This document shows positions 24,335 through 32,508 of a stretch of DNA of 32,736 nucleotides, in pieces; the first letter of the stretch is position 1, and each line of letters opens with the position of its first letter. Location: contig NZ_FOPI01000023.1 of assembly GCF_900113455.1 (NCBI RefSeq), forward strand, positions 1-32,736. Direction: 5' to 3'. The translations under genes and the position numbers were made by a program. The notes beneath the pieces were generated by a model. That model did not search any database and was not told the DNA's origin. It saw only the letters and a list, made by a program, of their open reading frames with translations. This DNA comes from Ligilactobacillus ruminis DSM 20403 = NBRC 102161 (GTDB lineage: Bacteria; Bacillota; Bacilli; Lactobacillales; Lactobacillaceae).

Positions 24335-27169
24335 ATGACGCGCAAGGACAAGATTTTTGAGTATGTTAAACAAAACGCAAGCATCGAGTCGGAAGGATAT
24401 ACGACGACCGAGATTTCAGAAGCTCTCGGAATCATCAGAAACAACGTCAGCAAAGAATTGAACGTCTTGGTTCGTGAAGGAAAGCTTCAAAAAATCGACG
24501 GCAGACCCGTCAGGTATTTATTGGCCGAACGTGAAATGCAGAGCAGAAACAAAGTTGGCGAATATTCGCAGCGCAAGTCGCAAATAACCGGATTCACCAA
24601 TGCAAGACTGACTGAATCAAGCAATGACGATTATGAAAAAGATATTCCGCAAGATGTTTTTGAAAATTTCATCGGTAAGAATGACAGTTTAAAAAATCAG
24701 GTAGAACAGGCCAAAGCTGCTATTTTATATCCGCCGCAAGGGCTGAACGTTTTAATTACCGGTCCGACCGGTTCTGGCAAAACCTATTTTGCCAATGCGA
24801 TGTATCGGTTTGCGATGAATACGGGAGTCATCAAAAAACAGAAGTTCACGACGTTCAATTGTGCCGATTATGCGCATAACCCGCAGCTTTTGATGTCGCA
24901 TCTTTTTGGGTATGCCAAGGGGGCATTTACGGGTGCGACGGAAGATCATGACGGACTGATTCAGGAAGCAGACGGCGGGATGCTTTTTTTGGATGAGGTT
25001 CATCGATTGCCGCCTGAAGGTCAGGAAATGATCTTTTATTTTATGGATCACGGGACATATAATCGTCTCGGTGAAACTGCCAAGACACATCATGCTGATG
25101 TGCGCCTTGTCTGCGCAACGACGGAAGACCCGGAAAGTTCTTTGCTTCAGACGTTTGTCAGAAGAATCCCGATCATGATCAAGATGCCAAGTTTCTCTCA
25201 AAGAAGCGCAAGAGAACAGCTGCAGCTTTTACGGCAGCTGTTGGGGATTGAAGCCAATCGAACCGACAAGGACATCAAATTGAGCGATGACGTCGTCAAA
25301 GCTCTTCTTGGAAGCGTTACGTTCGGCAACGTCGGACAGCTTAAATCAAATATTCAGCTTGTTTGCGCACAAGCATTTTTGAACAGCATGCAGGATGAAA
25401 ATGAAATGGAAATCGAGTTTGACTCGCTTCCTCAAAACATCAAGGACGGAATTCCGCGACTTGCCAACAACAGAACGGAATTAAGCAAACTGTCGCGTTT
25501 GTTGGAACCGATGATGGTCGTTCATCCAAATGACGCTTCGAAGATTCAATCGGAAAGCGACAGTTATGAATTGCCTTACAACTTGTATGAAATCATCGGT
25601 TCCAAGGCTTCCCTGCTGAAAGAAGAAGGGTTGGATCAACCTGCAATCAACAACTTTATTTTGACGGACATCAACCTGCATTTGAAATCATTTTATCGTG
25701 AAGCAAAGGTTGATCAAAAAGAAACGAACTTAAACGAAATTGTTGATCAAAGCACGATCGATCTGACCAAAAAAATCAAGGAACGCCTTCAAAACGATTA
25801 TGCCTATAATACGGGAGACAACTTCATCTATGCGATGAGCTTGCACATCAGCTCGTTTATCAAGCGGATTCGCTCAGGCAAGCCGATGCGGACTGTTTCC
25901 GGAGATATCGTGACGATGGTCAAGGACTATCCTGAAGATTTGCGGCTCGCCGAACAGGTCAAAAAGATGATCGAACAGTATTACAAGTTCATCGTACCAG
26001 AGTCGGAAGTTTACTACCTTGCCGTGTTGCTCGTTTCGCTGAATTCCGTTCCGAAAAGCGGCAGCGTCGGGGTCGTGGTTGCGGCGCATGGGAACAGTAC
26101 TGCCGCTTCAATGGTCCAAGTGGTAAACAAATTGCTTGGGGCAGAAAACCTGGCTTCCTTTGACATGTCGCTTGAAATGAGTCCAAAGATTGCGTTGAAG
26201 GGAATTATTGAAAAAGTTAAGGAAGTTGATCAGGGCAACGGCGTGTTGTTGTTGGTTGATATGGGATCGCTCAGTACCTTCAGCGAGCAGATTACGAATA
26301 AGACGGACATTCCCGTTAAAACGATCGACATGGTAACGACGGCGATGGTTTTAGAGGCGGCTCGCAAAACTTCATTGATAGACAGTGATTTGAAGACTGT
26401 TTATTCGGAATTGCGAGATTTTAACGGGTATTATTCTCATAAGGACGAAGAACATTCTTCAAGTCAAAATGATGTTGATAAGCGGCGCGCAATCATCGCA
26501 ATCTGTTCGACCGGTGAAGGAACTGCCCGAAAAATCAAGCAGATAATCGATAATATTTTAGTTGACCAATTGATTGATGACGTTGTCGTCGTTCCGATCT
26601 CTGTTGTCGGAATGGATGGTCGAATTGAGGAGCTCGAACAAAATTATCGCATAATTGCCGCAACGGGAGTCGTCAATCCTGACATTGGCGTTCCGTTCAT
26701 TTCCCTGGATGAATTGTTTAAAGGGGGCGGCAACGAGTTTATCCAACTGTTGGAAGATTCTGATCGATACTATGAATTAAACCCCGGGCAACCGGCTGAA
26801 GAATCGCTGTCGATGAGCGAGCAGACGGCCTGCCAGTATTTGGAGCAATGCTATACGTTCATCAATCCCAAGAAGATTATCGGCATTTTGCAGAATTATT
26901 GTGATTTGATCGAACGAGATTCGAAAAAAGAATTGGGACAGTCGAAACGAATGGGGCTGATCATGCATTTGGCAGGAGCAATCGAGCGCGCGTTGCTGCA
27001 AACACCGATTTCTGCAACTGAATCGGAATTGATCGAAATAAGAACCAACAAAATGTTTTCGAGCGTGCAAAAAGCCAATCAGATGCTGGAAGAGCGGCTT
27101 AACGTCAAGTTTGCCGATTCGGAAACGTATTACATCATCAAACTGATTGATACAGAAAATCAAGACTAA
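24335..27169 (+). CDS. levR: LevR/ManR-type sigma-54 activator with PTS regulation domains
   Basis: Activates sigma-54 RNA polymerase at the mannose-PTS promoter downstream. The 944 residues comprise an N-terminal winged-helix region (about 1-65), an AAA+ domain (Walker A GPTGSGKT 143-150, GAFTGA 196-201, Walker B MLFLDEVHR about 216-224), a PRD (about 425-550, SLHISSF with His504), an EIIA-Man-like domain with AAHGN (His585), an EIIB-Gat-like domain with ICSTGEGTA (Cys724) and a second PRD (MHLAG, His878). In Bacillus LevR a His at 585 is the positive phosphorylation site and His869 the negative one, so PTS control is expected. GAGGTG before the ATG at 24335 rules out the GTG at 24326. Confidence 0.95.
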   Translation: MTRKDKIFEYVKQNASIESEGYTTTEISEALGIIRNNVSKELNVLVREGKLQKIDGRPVRYLLAEREMQSRNKVGEYSQRKSQITGFTNARLTESSNDDYEKDIPQDVFENFIGKNDSLKNQVEQAKAAILYPPQGLNVLITGPTGSGKTYFANAMYRFAMNTGVIKKQKFTTFNCADYAHNPQLLMSHLFGYAKGAFTGATEDHDGLIQEADGGMLFLDEVHRLPPEGQEMIFYFMDHGTYNRLGETAKTHHADVRLVCATTEDPESSLLQTFVRRIPIMIKMPSFSQRSAREQLQLLRQLLGIEANRTDKDIKLSDDVVKALLGSVTFGNVGQLKSNIQLVCAQAFLNSMQDENEMEIEFDSLPQNIKDGIPRLANNRTELSKLSRLLEPMMVVHPNDASKIQSESDSYELPYNLYEIIGSKASLLKEEGLDQPAINNFILTDINLHLKSFYREAKVDQKETNLNEIVDQSTIDLTKKIKERLQNDYAYNTGDNFIYAMSLHISSFIKRIRSGKPMRTVSGDIVTMVKDYPEDLRLAEQVKKMIEQYYKFIVPESEVYYLAVLLVSLNSVPKSGSVGVVVAAHGNSTAASMVQVVNKLLGAENLASFDMSLEMSPKIALKGIIEKVKEVDQGNGVLLLVDMGSLSTFSEQITNKTDIPVKTIDMVTTAMVLEAARKTSLIDSDLKTVYSELRDFNGYYSHKDEEHSSSQNDVDKRRAIIAICSTGEGTARKIKQIIDNILVDQLIDDVVVVPISVVGMDGRIEELEQNYRIIAATGVVNPDIGVPFISLDELFKGGGNEFIQLLEDSDRYYELNPGQPAEESLSMSEQTACQYLEQCYTFINPKKIIGILQNYCDLIERDSKKELGQSKRMGLIMHLAGAIERALLQTPISATESELIEIRTNKMFSSVQKANQMLEERLNVKFADSETYYIIKLIDTENQD

Positions 27170-27183
27170 TGATACAGATATGT

Positions 27184-27218
27184 TTGATACACTAATGTTA
27201 GTGTATCAAGTGTTTTTT
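27184..27218 (+). promoter_or_regulatory. 26-bp perfect palindrome: levR terminator and/or activator site
   Basis: TTGATACACTAA (27184-27195) and TTAGTGTATCAA (27198-27209) are perfect arms around TG, followed by GTGTTTTTTG. The T-run 14 bases after the levR stop fits an A/T-rich terminator. The arms carry the GATACAC motif found before levR and at the PTS promoter, so it may also be an upstream activator site, about 240 bases before the expected start. Confidence 0.6.
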
Positions 27219-27410
27219 GTCATAAAAAGGCAAGAAAAATATATGAATTTTTAGTGAATATCTATTTTTCAAATATCAATCAAAAATAATTGATTATATT
27301 TTAAAATGCTGTTAAAACGGGAATAATAGACGCTTTGACCTGGGAGAGAAAGAAAAAATGATGAAGAAAAAAGCAATAATTAATCGAAATTCTGGATTTG
27401 ATACACAAAG
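27211..27410. other. A/T-rich spacer between levR and the PTS promoter
   Basis: Contains an imperfect A/T-rich inverted repeat (AATATCAATCAA near 27275 with TTGATTATATT near 27291) and the motif TTTGATACACAAAG (27397-27410) that touches the -24 element. Such a spacer is where a sigma-54 activator site and DNA bending would be expected. The short frame at 27358-27477 is judged non-coding. Confidence 0.4.
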
Positions 27411-27429
27411 TTGGCACGGTAATTGCTAT
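27411..27429 (+). promoter_or_regulatory. Sigma-54 (-24/-12) promoter of the mannose-PTS operon
   Basis: TTGGCACG, 4 bases, TTGCTAT (27411-27429): the invariant GG (27413-27414) and GC (27425-27426) have the required spacing and the match to consensus is nearly complete. It lies 42 bases before the first PTS gene and just after a LevR-type activator gene. Confidence 0.95.
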
Positions 27430-27470
27430 ATGTTACGTGTAAGGAAAATCTTTGATAAGGAGATGATCGG

Positions 27471-27890
27471 ATGCTGAGATTGATTGTTTCTAGTCACGGA
27501 AAGCTTGCCGAAGAGCTGGTCGAATCTTCGTATATGATATTTGGTCGGCAGGATGGCGTTTTCGCCTTGGAATTTAATCTTGACGAAGATCTGAACGATA
27601 TCAAAGAAAAATACAGAACTGTTTTGGCTGGAGTGCCGGAAAATGACCAAGTGATTTTTTTATGCGATTTGTTTGGCGGTTCTCCGTTTAACGGGGCAAA
27701 AGCTTTTATCGATGAAAATTCAAAACGTTACGGTCTGATTGGCGGCGTAAACCTTGCAATGCTGATTGAGGCGTATGTTTTGAGGCAATCAGGCAAACCG
27801 TTGGCTGAGGTTGTTTCCATGTTGGAAGAAACCGGTCGATACGGAGTCAGACACTATGAAGCCGGTGATGACATTGACGATGGATGTTAG
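27471..27890 (+). CDS. PTS mannose-family EIIA, single domain
   Basis: Cytoplasmic phosphocarrier that takes phosphate from HPr. The 139 residues show the active-site His9 in SSHGKLAEE, and LCDLFGGSPFNGAK, the usual second signature. Start set by AAGGAG with 8-base spacing. It overlaps the EIIB gene by 11 bases. Because the operon also codes a fused EIIAB, this protein and the next EIIB look like an extra phosphorelay. In Listeria the separate MpoA and MpoB proteins adjust ManR activity; a similar role here is inference. Confidence 0.93.
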   Translation: MLRLIVSSHGKLAEELVESSYMIFGRQDGVFALEFNLDEDLNDIKEKYRTVLAGVPENDQVIFLCDLFGGSPFNGAKAFIDENSKRYGLIGGVNLAMLIEAYVLRQSGKPLAEVVSMLEETGRYGVRHYEAGDDIDDGC

Positions 27891-28395
27891 GTTGTTAAGA
27901 ATCGATAGCAGGCTGTTGCATGGTCAAGTGACAACGAGCTGGACCAAAGCGACAAAGGTTGACCGCATTCTTGTCGTTTCCGATGACGTTGCCAAAGACA
28001 ATCTGCGTAGGACGTTGATTATGCAAGCCGCACCGCCGGGGGTCAAGGCAAACGTTTTGACCATCTCAAAAATGCTTCGCATTTATTATGATTCGCGCTT
28101 TGATTTTATTAATGCAATGATTTTAGTTGAGAATCCAGTAGATGCAATAAGACTCATTTCCGGTGGGATCAAAGTTCCTTCGGTCAACATCGGATCAATC
28201 AGTTTTGATACCACCCGTAAGATGGTAACTGATACAGTCGCAGTAAATCATGATGACGTGAACATATTTGTCTGGATGCATCGCCGCGGAATCGTGCTTG
28301 ATTATCGCAAGGTTCCAAGCGATGCCAAGAAGGATTTTTGGAAATGTCTTTGTGAAAAGGAATTTGTTCATGATACGAGCCAAAAGCTGAAATAG
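27880..28395 (+). CDS. PTS mannose-family EIIB, single domain
   Basis: Sugar-phosphorylating subunit, 171 residues, with phospho-His14 in RIDSRLLHGQV and the core AAPPGVKANVLTISKM. An earlier in-frame ATG (27811) would add 23 residues read from the EIIA gene in another frame; the ATG at 27880 gives the normal EIIB N-terminus, though no strong ribosome site precedes it and coupling to EIIA is likely. The tail (KKDFWKCLCEKEFVHDTSQK) differs from the EIIB half of the fused protein at 28426. It may phosphorylate LevR instead of sugar; this is inferred. Confidence 0.9.
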   Translation: MDVRLLRIDSRLLHGQVTTSWTKATKVDRILVVSDDVAKDNLRRTLIMQAAPPGVKANVLTISKMLRIYYDSRFDFINAMILVENPVDAIRLISGGIKVPSVNIGSISFDTTRKMVTDTVAVNHDDVNIFVWMHRRGIVLDYRKVPSDAKKDFWKCLCEKEFVHDTSQKLK

Positions 28396-28425
28396 TTCAA
28401 AAATTATGTATAGGAGGCAATACAA

Positions 28426-29412
28426 ATGGTAGGTATTATCCTAGCAAGTCATGGTAGCTTTGCAGACGGAATTTTCCAATCAGGTCAAATGATCTTTGGT
28501 GAACAAGAAAACGTCGCACACGTTACCTTGATGCCAAGTGAAGGCCCGGACGATATCAGAGCTAAGATGGAAAAAGCAGTTGCATCTTTCGAAAATCAAG
28601 ATGAAGTCTTGTTCTTAGTCGATCTTTGGGGCGGTACACCGTTCAACCAAGCAAACAATCTGGTTGAACAACATAAAGACAAGTGGGCAATCGTTGCCGG
28701 CATGAATTTGCCAATGGTAATCGAAGCTTACGCATCACGCTTTTCGATGGAAAAGGCGCAAGACATTGCGGCACACCTTGTTGAAGCCGGCAAGGACGGT
28801 GTCAAGGTCAAGCCTGAATCATTAGCTCCAAAAGAAGCACCGAAAGCAGAGGCAAAAAGCACTGAGCCAGCAGGGGCAATCCCTCCTGGAACCGTTCTTG
28901 GCGACGGCCACATCAAATACGTGCTTGCACGCGTTGATTCGCGTTTGCTTCATGGTCAAGTTGCGACGGCCTGGACGAAGACGACGCAGCCAACGAGAAT
29001 CATTGTTGTTTCGGATGGCGTTGCGCATGACAAGCTTCGCAAGAATCTGATTACGGAAGCAGCTCCTCCTGGAGTTAAAGCAAACGTTATTCCGATTAAC
29101 AAGATGATTGAAGTTGCAAAAGATCCTCGCTTCGGGAATACGAAAGCCTTGCTTCTCTTTGAAACGCCGGAAGATGCCCTTAAGGCAATCGAAGGCGGCG
29201 TCGACATCAAGGAACTGAATATCGGTTCAATGGCACACTCTGTTGGCAAGGTTGCCGTAAACAAGGTGCTTTCCTTGGGCAAAGAAGACGTTGAAACGTT
29301 TGACAAGCTGAAGAAAATCGGAGTCAAGTTCGACGTGCGCAAGGTTCCGACGGACTCTCATGACAATATGGATGAAATTGTTGATAAGGCTCGCAAAGAG
29401 CTCGGAATGTAA
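28426..29412 (+). CDS. PTS mannose-family EIIAB fusion (ManL-like)
   Basis: Main energy-coupling protein of the sugar importer, 328 residues. The EIIA domain (1-130) has phospho-His9 in LASHGSFADG and VDLWGGTPFNQA. An Ala/Pro/Lys-rich hinge (about 133-157) joins the EIIB domain (163-328), with phospho-His176 in RVDSRLLHGQV. GGAGG lies 8 bases before the ATG. Thirty bases after the single EIIB gene and followed by EIIC and EIID. The usual substrates of this family in lactobacilli are mannose, glucose and glucosamine; the exact one is not visible. Confidence 0.95.
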   Translation: MVGIILASHGSFADGIFQSGQMIFGEQENVAHVTLMPSEGPDDIRAKMEKAVASFENQDEVLFLVDLWGGTPFNQANNLVEQHKDKWAIVAGMNLPMVIEAYASRFSMEKAQDIAAHLVEAGKDGVKVKPESLAPKEAPKAEAKSTEPAGAIPPGTVLGDGHIKYVLARVDSRLLHGQVATAWTKTTQPTRIIVVSDGVAHDKLRKNLITEAAPPGVKANVIPINKMIEVAKDPRFGNTKALLLFETPEDALKAIEGGVDIKELNIGSMAHSVGKVAVNKVLSLGKEDVETFDKLKKIGVKFDVRKVPTDSHDNMDEIVDKARKELGM

Positions 29413-29446
29413 AGTTTCATTCTCAATAGAACAGGAGGACTAAGAT

Positions 29447-30256
29447 ATGTCTATTATATCAATGATTTTAGTAGTTATCGTTGCCTTCCTAGCGGGTATG
29501 GAAGGTATTCTTGATGAATTCGAATTCCATCAACCGCTGGTGGCATGTACGTTAATCGGTTTGGTGACGGGTCATCCTACAGAAGGTATCATTCTTGGCG
29601 GCTCGCTTCAAATGATCGCTTTAGGTTGGGCAAATATCGGTGCTGCCGTTGCCCCTGACGCTGCGTTGGCATCTGTCGCATCTGCAATTATTTTAGTTCA
29701 AGGCGACCAAGGCGTTAAGGGTGTCGGTACGGCGATCGCAATTGCCGTTCCTTTGGCCGTTGCCGGTTTGTTCTTGACGATGATCGTTCGTACGCTTGCT
29801 GTTCCTATCGTTCACATTATGGATACGGCAGCTGAAGAAGGAAACTATCGCAAGATTGAAGTTTGGCAAATCATCGCTGTCTGCCTGCAAGGTCTTCGTA
29901 TCGCTATTCCGGCTGCAGCTTTGCTGATTATTCCTGCAGACGCCGTTAAGAGTGCTTTGGAAGCAATGCCTGCATGGTTGTCAGACGGCATGTCCATCGG
30001 CGGCGGCATGGTTGTTGCCGTAGGTTACGCAATGGTTATCAACATGATGGCTACGCGTGAAGTTTGGCCGTTCTTTGCAATCGGCTTCGTTATCGCAGCC
30101 GTTTCAGATTTGACTCTGATTGCTTTGGGTGCTCTTGGTATTTCGTTTGGCTTGATCTACCTCGAACTCAAGAAAAACGGCGGAAGCAACAATGGCAACG
30201 GCGGTAACGGCAATACTGGCGACCCGCTCGGTGACATTCTCGAAGACTACGAATAA
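29447..30256 (+). CDS. PTS mannose-family EIIC membrane subunit
   Basis: One of two membrane subunits forming the sugar channel. The 269 residues are mainly hydrophobic, with FHQPLVACTLIGLVTGHPTE and GGSLQMIALGWANIGAAVAP, typical of EIIC-Man. The last ~25 residues are a Gly/Asn-rich, then acidic tail (NNGNGGNGNTG, then DPLGDILEDYE). GGAGG lies 8 bases before the ATG. In related bacteria this complex is the docking site of class IIa bacteriocins, which is family knowledge. Confidence 0.95.
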   Translation: MSIISMILVVIVAFLAGMEGILDEFEFHQPLVACTLIGLVTGHPTEGIILGGSLQMIALGWANIGAAVAPDAALASVASAIILVQGDQGVKGVGTAIAIAVPLAVAGLFLTMIVRTLAVPIVHIMDTAAEEGNYRKIEVWQIIAVCLQGLRIAIPAAALLIIPADAVKSALEAMPAWLSDGMSIGGGMVVAVGYAMVINMMATREVWPFFAIGFVIAAVSDLTLIALGALGISFGLIYLELKKNGGSNNGNGGNGNTGDPLGDILEDYE

Positions 30257-30270
30257 GGAGGATCAGGAAC

Positions 30271-31185
30271 ATGGCTGAAAACAAGATTCAATTAAGCAAA
30301 AAAGATCGCTTGGCCGTTTGCTGGCGTTCAACGTTCCTGCAAGGTTCATGGAACTATGAACGTATGCAAAATGGCGGCTGGTGCTACGCAATTATTCCGG
30401 CAATCAAAAAGCTCTACAAGACAAAAGAAGAACGCACGGCTGCTTTGAAGCGTCACTTGGAATTCTTCAATACGCATCCGTATCTTGCATCTCCCGTAAT
30501 GGGCGTTACGCTTGCTCTTGAAGAAGACCGTGCCAATGGAGCTGCCGTTGACGATACGGCTATTCAAGGGGTTAAGGTCGGCATGATGGGTCCTTTGGCC
30601 GGTGTCGGCGATCCTGTCTTCTGGTTCACGATTCGTCCTATGCTTGGTGCTTTGGGTGCTTCGCTTGCCCTTGGCGGAAACATTCTCGGACCAATCTTGT
30701 TCTTCATTGCATGGAACATTATTCGTTGGGCATTCATGTGGTATACGCAAGAATTCGGCTATCGTGCAGGTTCCAAGATTACGGACGATATGTCTGGTGG
30801 ACTTTTGCAATACGTGACGAGCCTTGCATCCATCATGGGCATGTTCGTGCTAGGTGCTTTGATTGAACGCTGGGTTTCAATCAAATTCACGCCGGTCGTT
30901 TCGAAGACAACTCTTTCAAAGGGTGCCTACATTGAATGGGACAAGCTTCCAAAGGGTGCTGCCGGCATCAAGGAGGCTTTGACGGAACAAGCAAACGGCT
31001 TGGCTCTTGATCCGACGAAGGTTACGACGCTTCAAGACAACCTGAACCAGTTGATTCCTGGTTTGGCTGCATTGCTTTTGACATTCCTTTGCATGTGGCT
31101 TTTGAAGAAGAAGGTTTCCCCAATCGTTATCATCTTGGGAATCTTCGTTGTCGGTGTCGTATTCCACTTAATCGGCTTGATGTAA
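30271..31185 (+). CDS. PTS mannose-family EIID membrane subunit
   Basis: Partner of EIIC in sugar transport, 304 residues. It begins with a polar helix, then LAVCWRSTFLQGSWNYERMQ and NGGWCYAIIPAIKKLY, the family hallmark, and GVKVGMMGPLAGVGDPVFWF. Membrane segments lie at the C-terminus. GGAGG is 9 bases before the ATG, and the gene is 14 bases after EIIC. A terminator-like hairpin follows at 31208. Confidence 0.95.
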   Translation: MAENKIQLSKKDRLAVCWRSTFLQGSWNYERMQNGGWCYAIIPAIKKLYKTKEERTAALKRHLEFFNTHPYLASPVMGVTLALEEDRANGAAVDDTAIQGVKVGMMGPLAGVGDPVFWFTIRPMLGALGASLALGGNILGPILFFIAWNIIRWAFMWYTQEFGYRAGSKITDDMSGGLLQYVTSLASIMGMFVLGALIERWVSIKFTPVVSKTTLSKGAYIEWDKLPKGAAGIKEALTEQANGLALDPTKVTTLQDNLNQLIPGLAALLLTFLCMWLLKKKVSPIVIILGIFVVGVVFHLIGLM

Positions 31186-31207
31186 TTTATCGATAATGAT
31201 GATAATG

Positions 31208-31238
31208 CGGTCTTGTTCCATGGGAATGAGACCGTTTT
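31208..31238 (+). terminator. Hairpin between EIID and the DUF956 gene
   Basis: CGGTCTTGTTCC (31208-31219) pairs with GGAATGAGACCG (31223-31234) with two G-U, then TTTTGTTG. A TATAAT follows at about 31242, so the last gene may have partly separate transcription, although no good -35 is seen. Confidence 0.6.
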
Positions 31239-31284
31239 GTTGTATAATAATAAGTATTCAGACAATATGGCGGAGGGTATCGTA

Positions 31285-31665
31285 ATGGTTCAATCAATCA
31301 ATACTAAAGTGGATCTCGTAATCGAAGGAACGTCACACATGGGCTTGACGGATTACGGCAAAATCATGATTGGCGACAAAGGTTTCGAATTTTTTAATGA
31401 TCGCGACGTTCGCAAAAACATTCAGATTCCTTGGACGGAGGTTGATTTGGTAATTGCCTCCGTTATGTTCAAAGGGCGCTGGATTCCGCGTTACGGCTTC
31501 CAGACGAAGAAAAACGGAACGTTTACGTTTTCGTCCAAACAGCCGAGAAAGGTCTTGCGTGCTGTCAGGAAATATATTGAACCTGAGCGCATGGTTCGCT
31601 CGCTGACGTTCTTTCAAGTCGTTAAACGGGCATTGAAGAACAAGTTTTCTTCTGATAAGAAATAG
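31285..31665 (+). CDS. manO: DUF956 family protein (ManO-like)
   Basis: A 126-residue soluble protein of the DUF956 family, which nearly always ends mannose-PTS operons of Lactobacillales and Listeria; proposed there as a regulator of the system, with no proven activity. Visible stretches are VDLVIEGTSHMGLTDYGKIM, EFFNDRDVRKNIQIPW and FTFSSKQPRKVLRAV. An upstream in-frame ATG at 31213 lies inside the hairpin; the ATG at 31285, 8 bases after GGAGG, is chosen. No clear terminator follows directly. Confidence 0.88.
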   Translation: MVQSINTKVDLVIEGTSHMGLTDYGKIMIGDKGFEFFNDRDVRKNIQIPWTEVDLVIASVMFKGRWIPRYGFQTKKNGTFTFSSKQPRKVLRAVRKYIEPERMVRSLTFFQVVKRALKNKFSSDKK

Positions 31666-32136
31666 CTTGTTTTATCAAATGCAGTGCATAGCAGCTCTGC
31701 TTGATCAGTTCGTCAAGACGTGATTACGGACAAAGTTCTCTATTTCATCAATGTGTCAGTAAATAAGGGCTTTTGTCAGATACAGTTATAGTTTCTGTTC
31801 AATCAGCGTCGAGATATCATTCAAATTTATCGACAGCATCTTTTTGGCTGTTTCCGTCATGGCGAACGATTGTCATGCATATTCAAAAAATCAGGCGATT
31901 TGAAATTAATTTCAAATCGCCTGATTTTTTATTTGAGGCATATTTTTTGGCTTGTTTTGTCAGTTGATGTTTGAAAAGATTGATTGAGAATGAAATAAAC
32001 TGTATTCAAAAAGGAAATAAGATGAATAAAAATTTCTTTAATACATAAAAAAACATTTTCATTCCGAACAAAAAAAGCGAATTAGCATGGAATGTTTATA
32101 GTCAAATTTTTTTTATAAATAAATTGCGAAATATCC
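31666..32136. other. Gene-free spacer before the rRNA promoters
   Basis: I see no credible gene. The first half contains broken frames on both strands; around 31810-31880 the minus strand has a short protein-like frame (TIVRHDGNSQKDAVDKF) interrupted by stops, perhaps a decayed gene. The rest is very A/T-rich, as is common upstream of rRNA promoters, and includes the palindrome at 31885-31930. Confidence 0.5.
31885..31930. terminator. Bidirectional terminator (22-bp perfect palindrome)
   Basis: Arms 31885-31906 and 31909-31930 are perfect complements with core CAGGCGATTTGAAAT. A-run on one side and T-run on the other let it work in both directions. On the plus strand it would insulate the rRNA promoters from the PTS operon. 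Confidence 0.88.
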
Positions 32137-32165
32137 TTGACTAATAGGAAAAATGCTTGTATAGT
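32137..32165 (+). promoter_or_regulatory. rRNA promoter P1
   Basis: TTGACT (32137-32142), 17 bases, TATAGT (32160-32165). GTTGTCAGT begins at 32173, at the expected start of transcription. Confidence 0.85.
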
Positions 32166-32231
32166 TAGTAACGTTGTCAGTCGAATGACTTCTTGTCGTG
32201 AGATTGATGACTTAGAAAAATTAATTAATTG

Positions 32232-32260
32232 TTGACATCACTTGTTGAATGCGATATACT
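32232..32260 (+). promoter_or_regulatory. rRNA promoter P2
   Basis: Consensus TTGACA (32232-32237), 17 bases, TATACT (32255-32260). GTTGTCAGT begins at 32267. Confidence 0.88.
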
Positions 32261-32332
32261 TAAAAAGTTGTCAGTTGAGACAAATGAGCTGAGGATGATG
32301 AATTTTTATTCAAAAAATAATTCAAAAAGGCC

Positions 32333-32361
32333 TTGACAAAGATGTTGATAATTGATATAAT
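32333..32361 (+). promoter_or_regulatory. rRNA promoter P3
   Basis: Perfect TTGACA (32333-32338), 17 bases, perfect TATAAT (32356-32361). GTTGTCACT begins at 32368. Closest to the rRNA, about 140 bases from the 16S 5' end. Confidence 0.92.
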
Positions 32362-32392
32362 TTAAGAGTTGTCACTTAGATGACTGCGAAAC

Positions 32393-32411
32393 AGATCTTT
32401 GAAAACTGAAC
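32393..32411 (+). promoter_or_regulatory. rRNA leader boxA-like antitermination sequence
   Basis: GATCTTTGAAAACTGAAC resembles the rRNA leader boxA region of Bacillus and lactobacilli, where Nus factors bind. A small hairpin (TCTTGT/ACAAGA, 32441-32457) follows before the 16S 5' end. Confidence 0.6.
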
Positions 32412-32508
32412 AAAGTTTCGATAAGCAAATGTGCAGGGCTTCTTGTTTTAAACAAGAGCAACAATATTTGCGAAGTCAATTCGCTAGTAAATTTTGAGTC
32501 ACAAACTA

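Noticed and set aside
27358-27477. 39-codon ORF before the PTS genes, with GGGAG 11 bases ahead
   Set aside because: It spans the sigma-54 promoter, so the main transcript would start inside it; spacing to the ribosome site is poor.
31773-31967. 64-codon plus-strand frame
   Set aside because: It runs through the palindromic terminator at 31885-31930, lacks a ribosome site and looks random.
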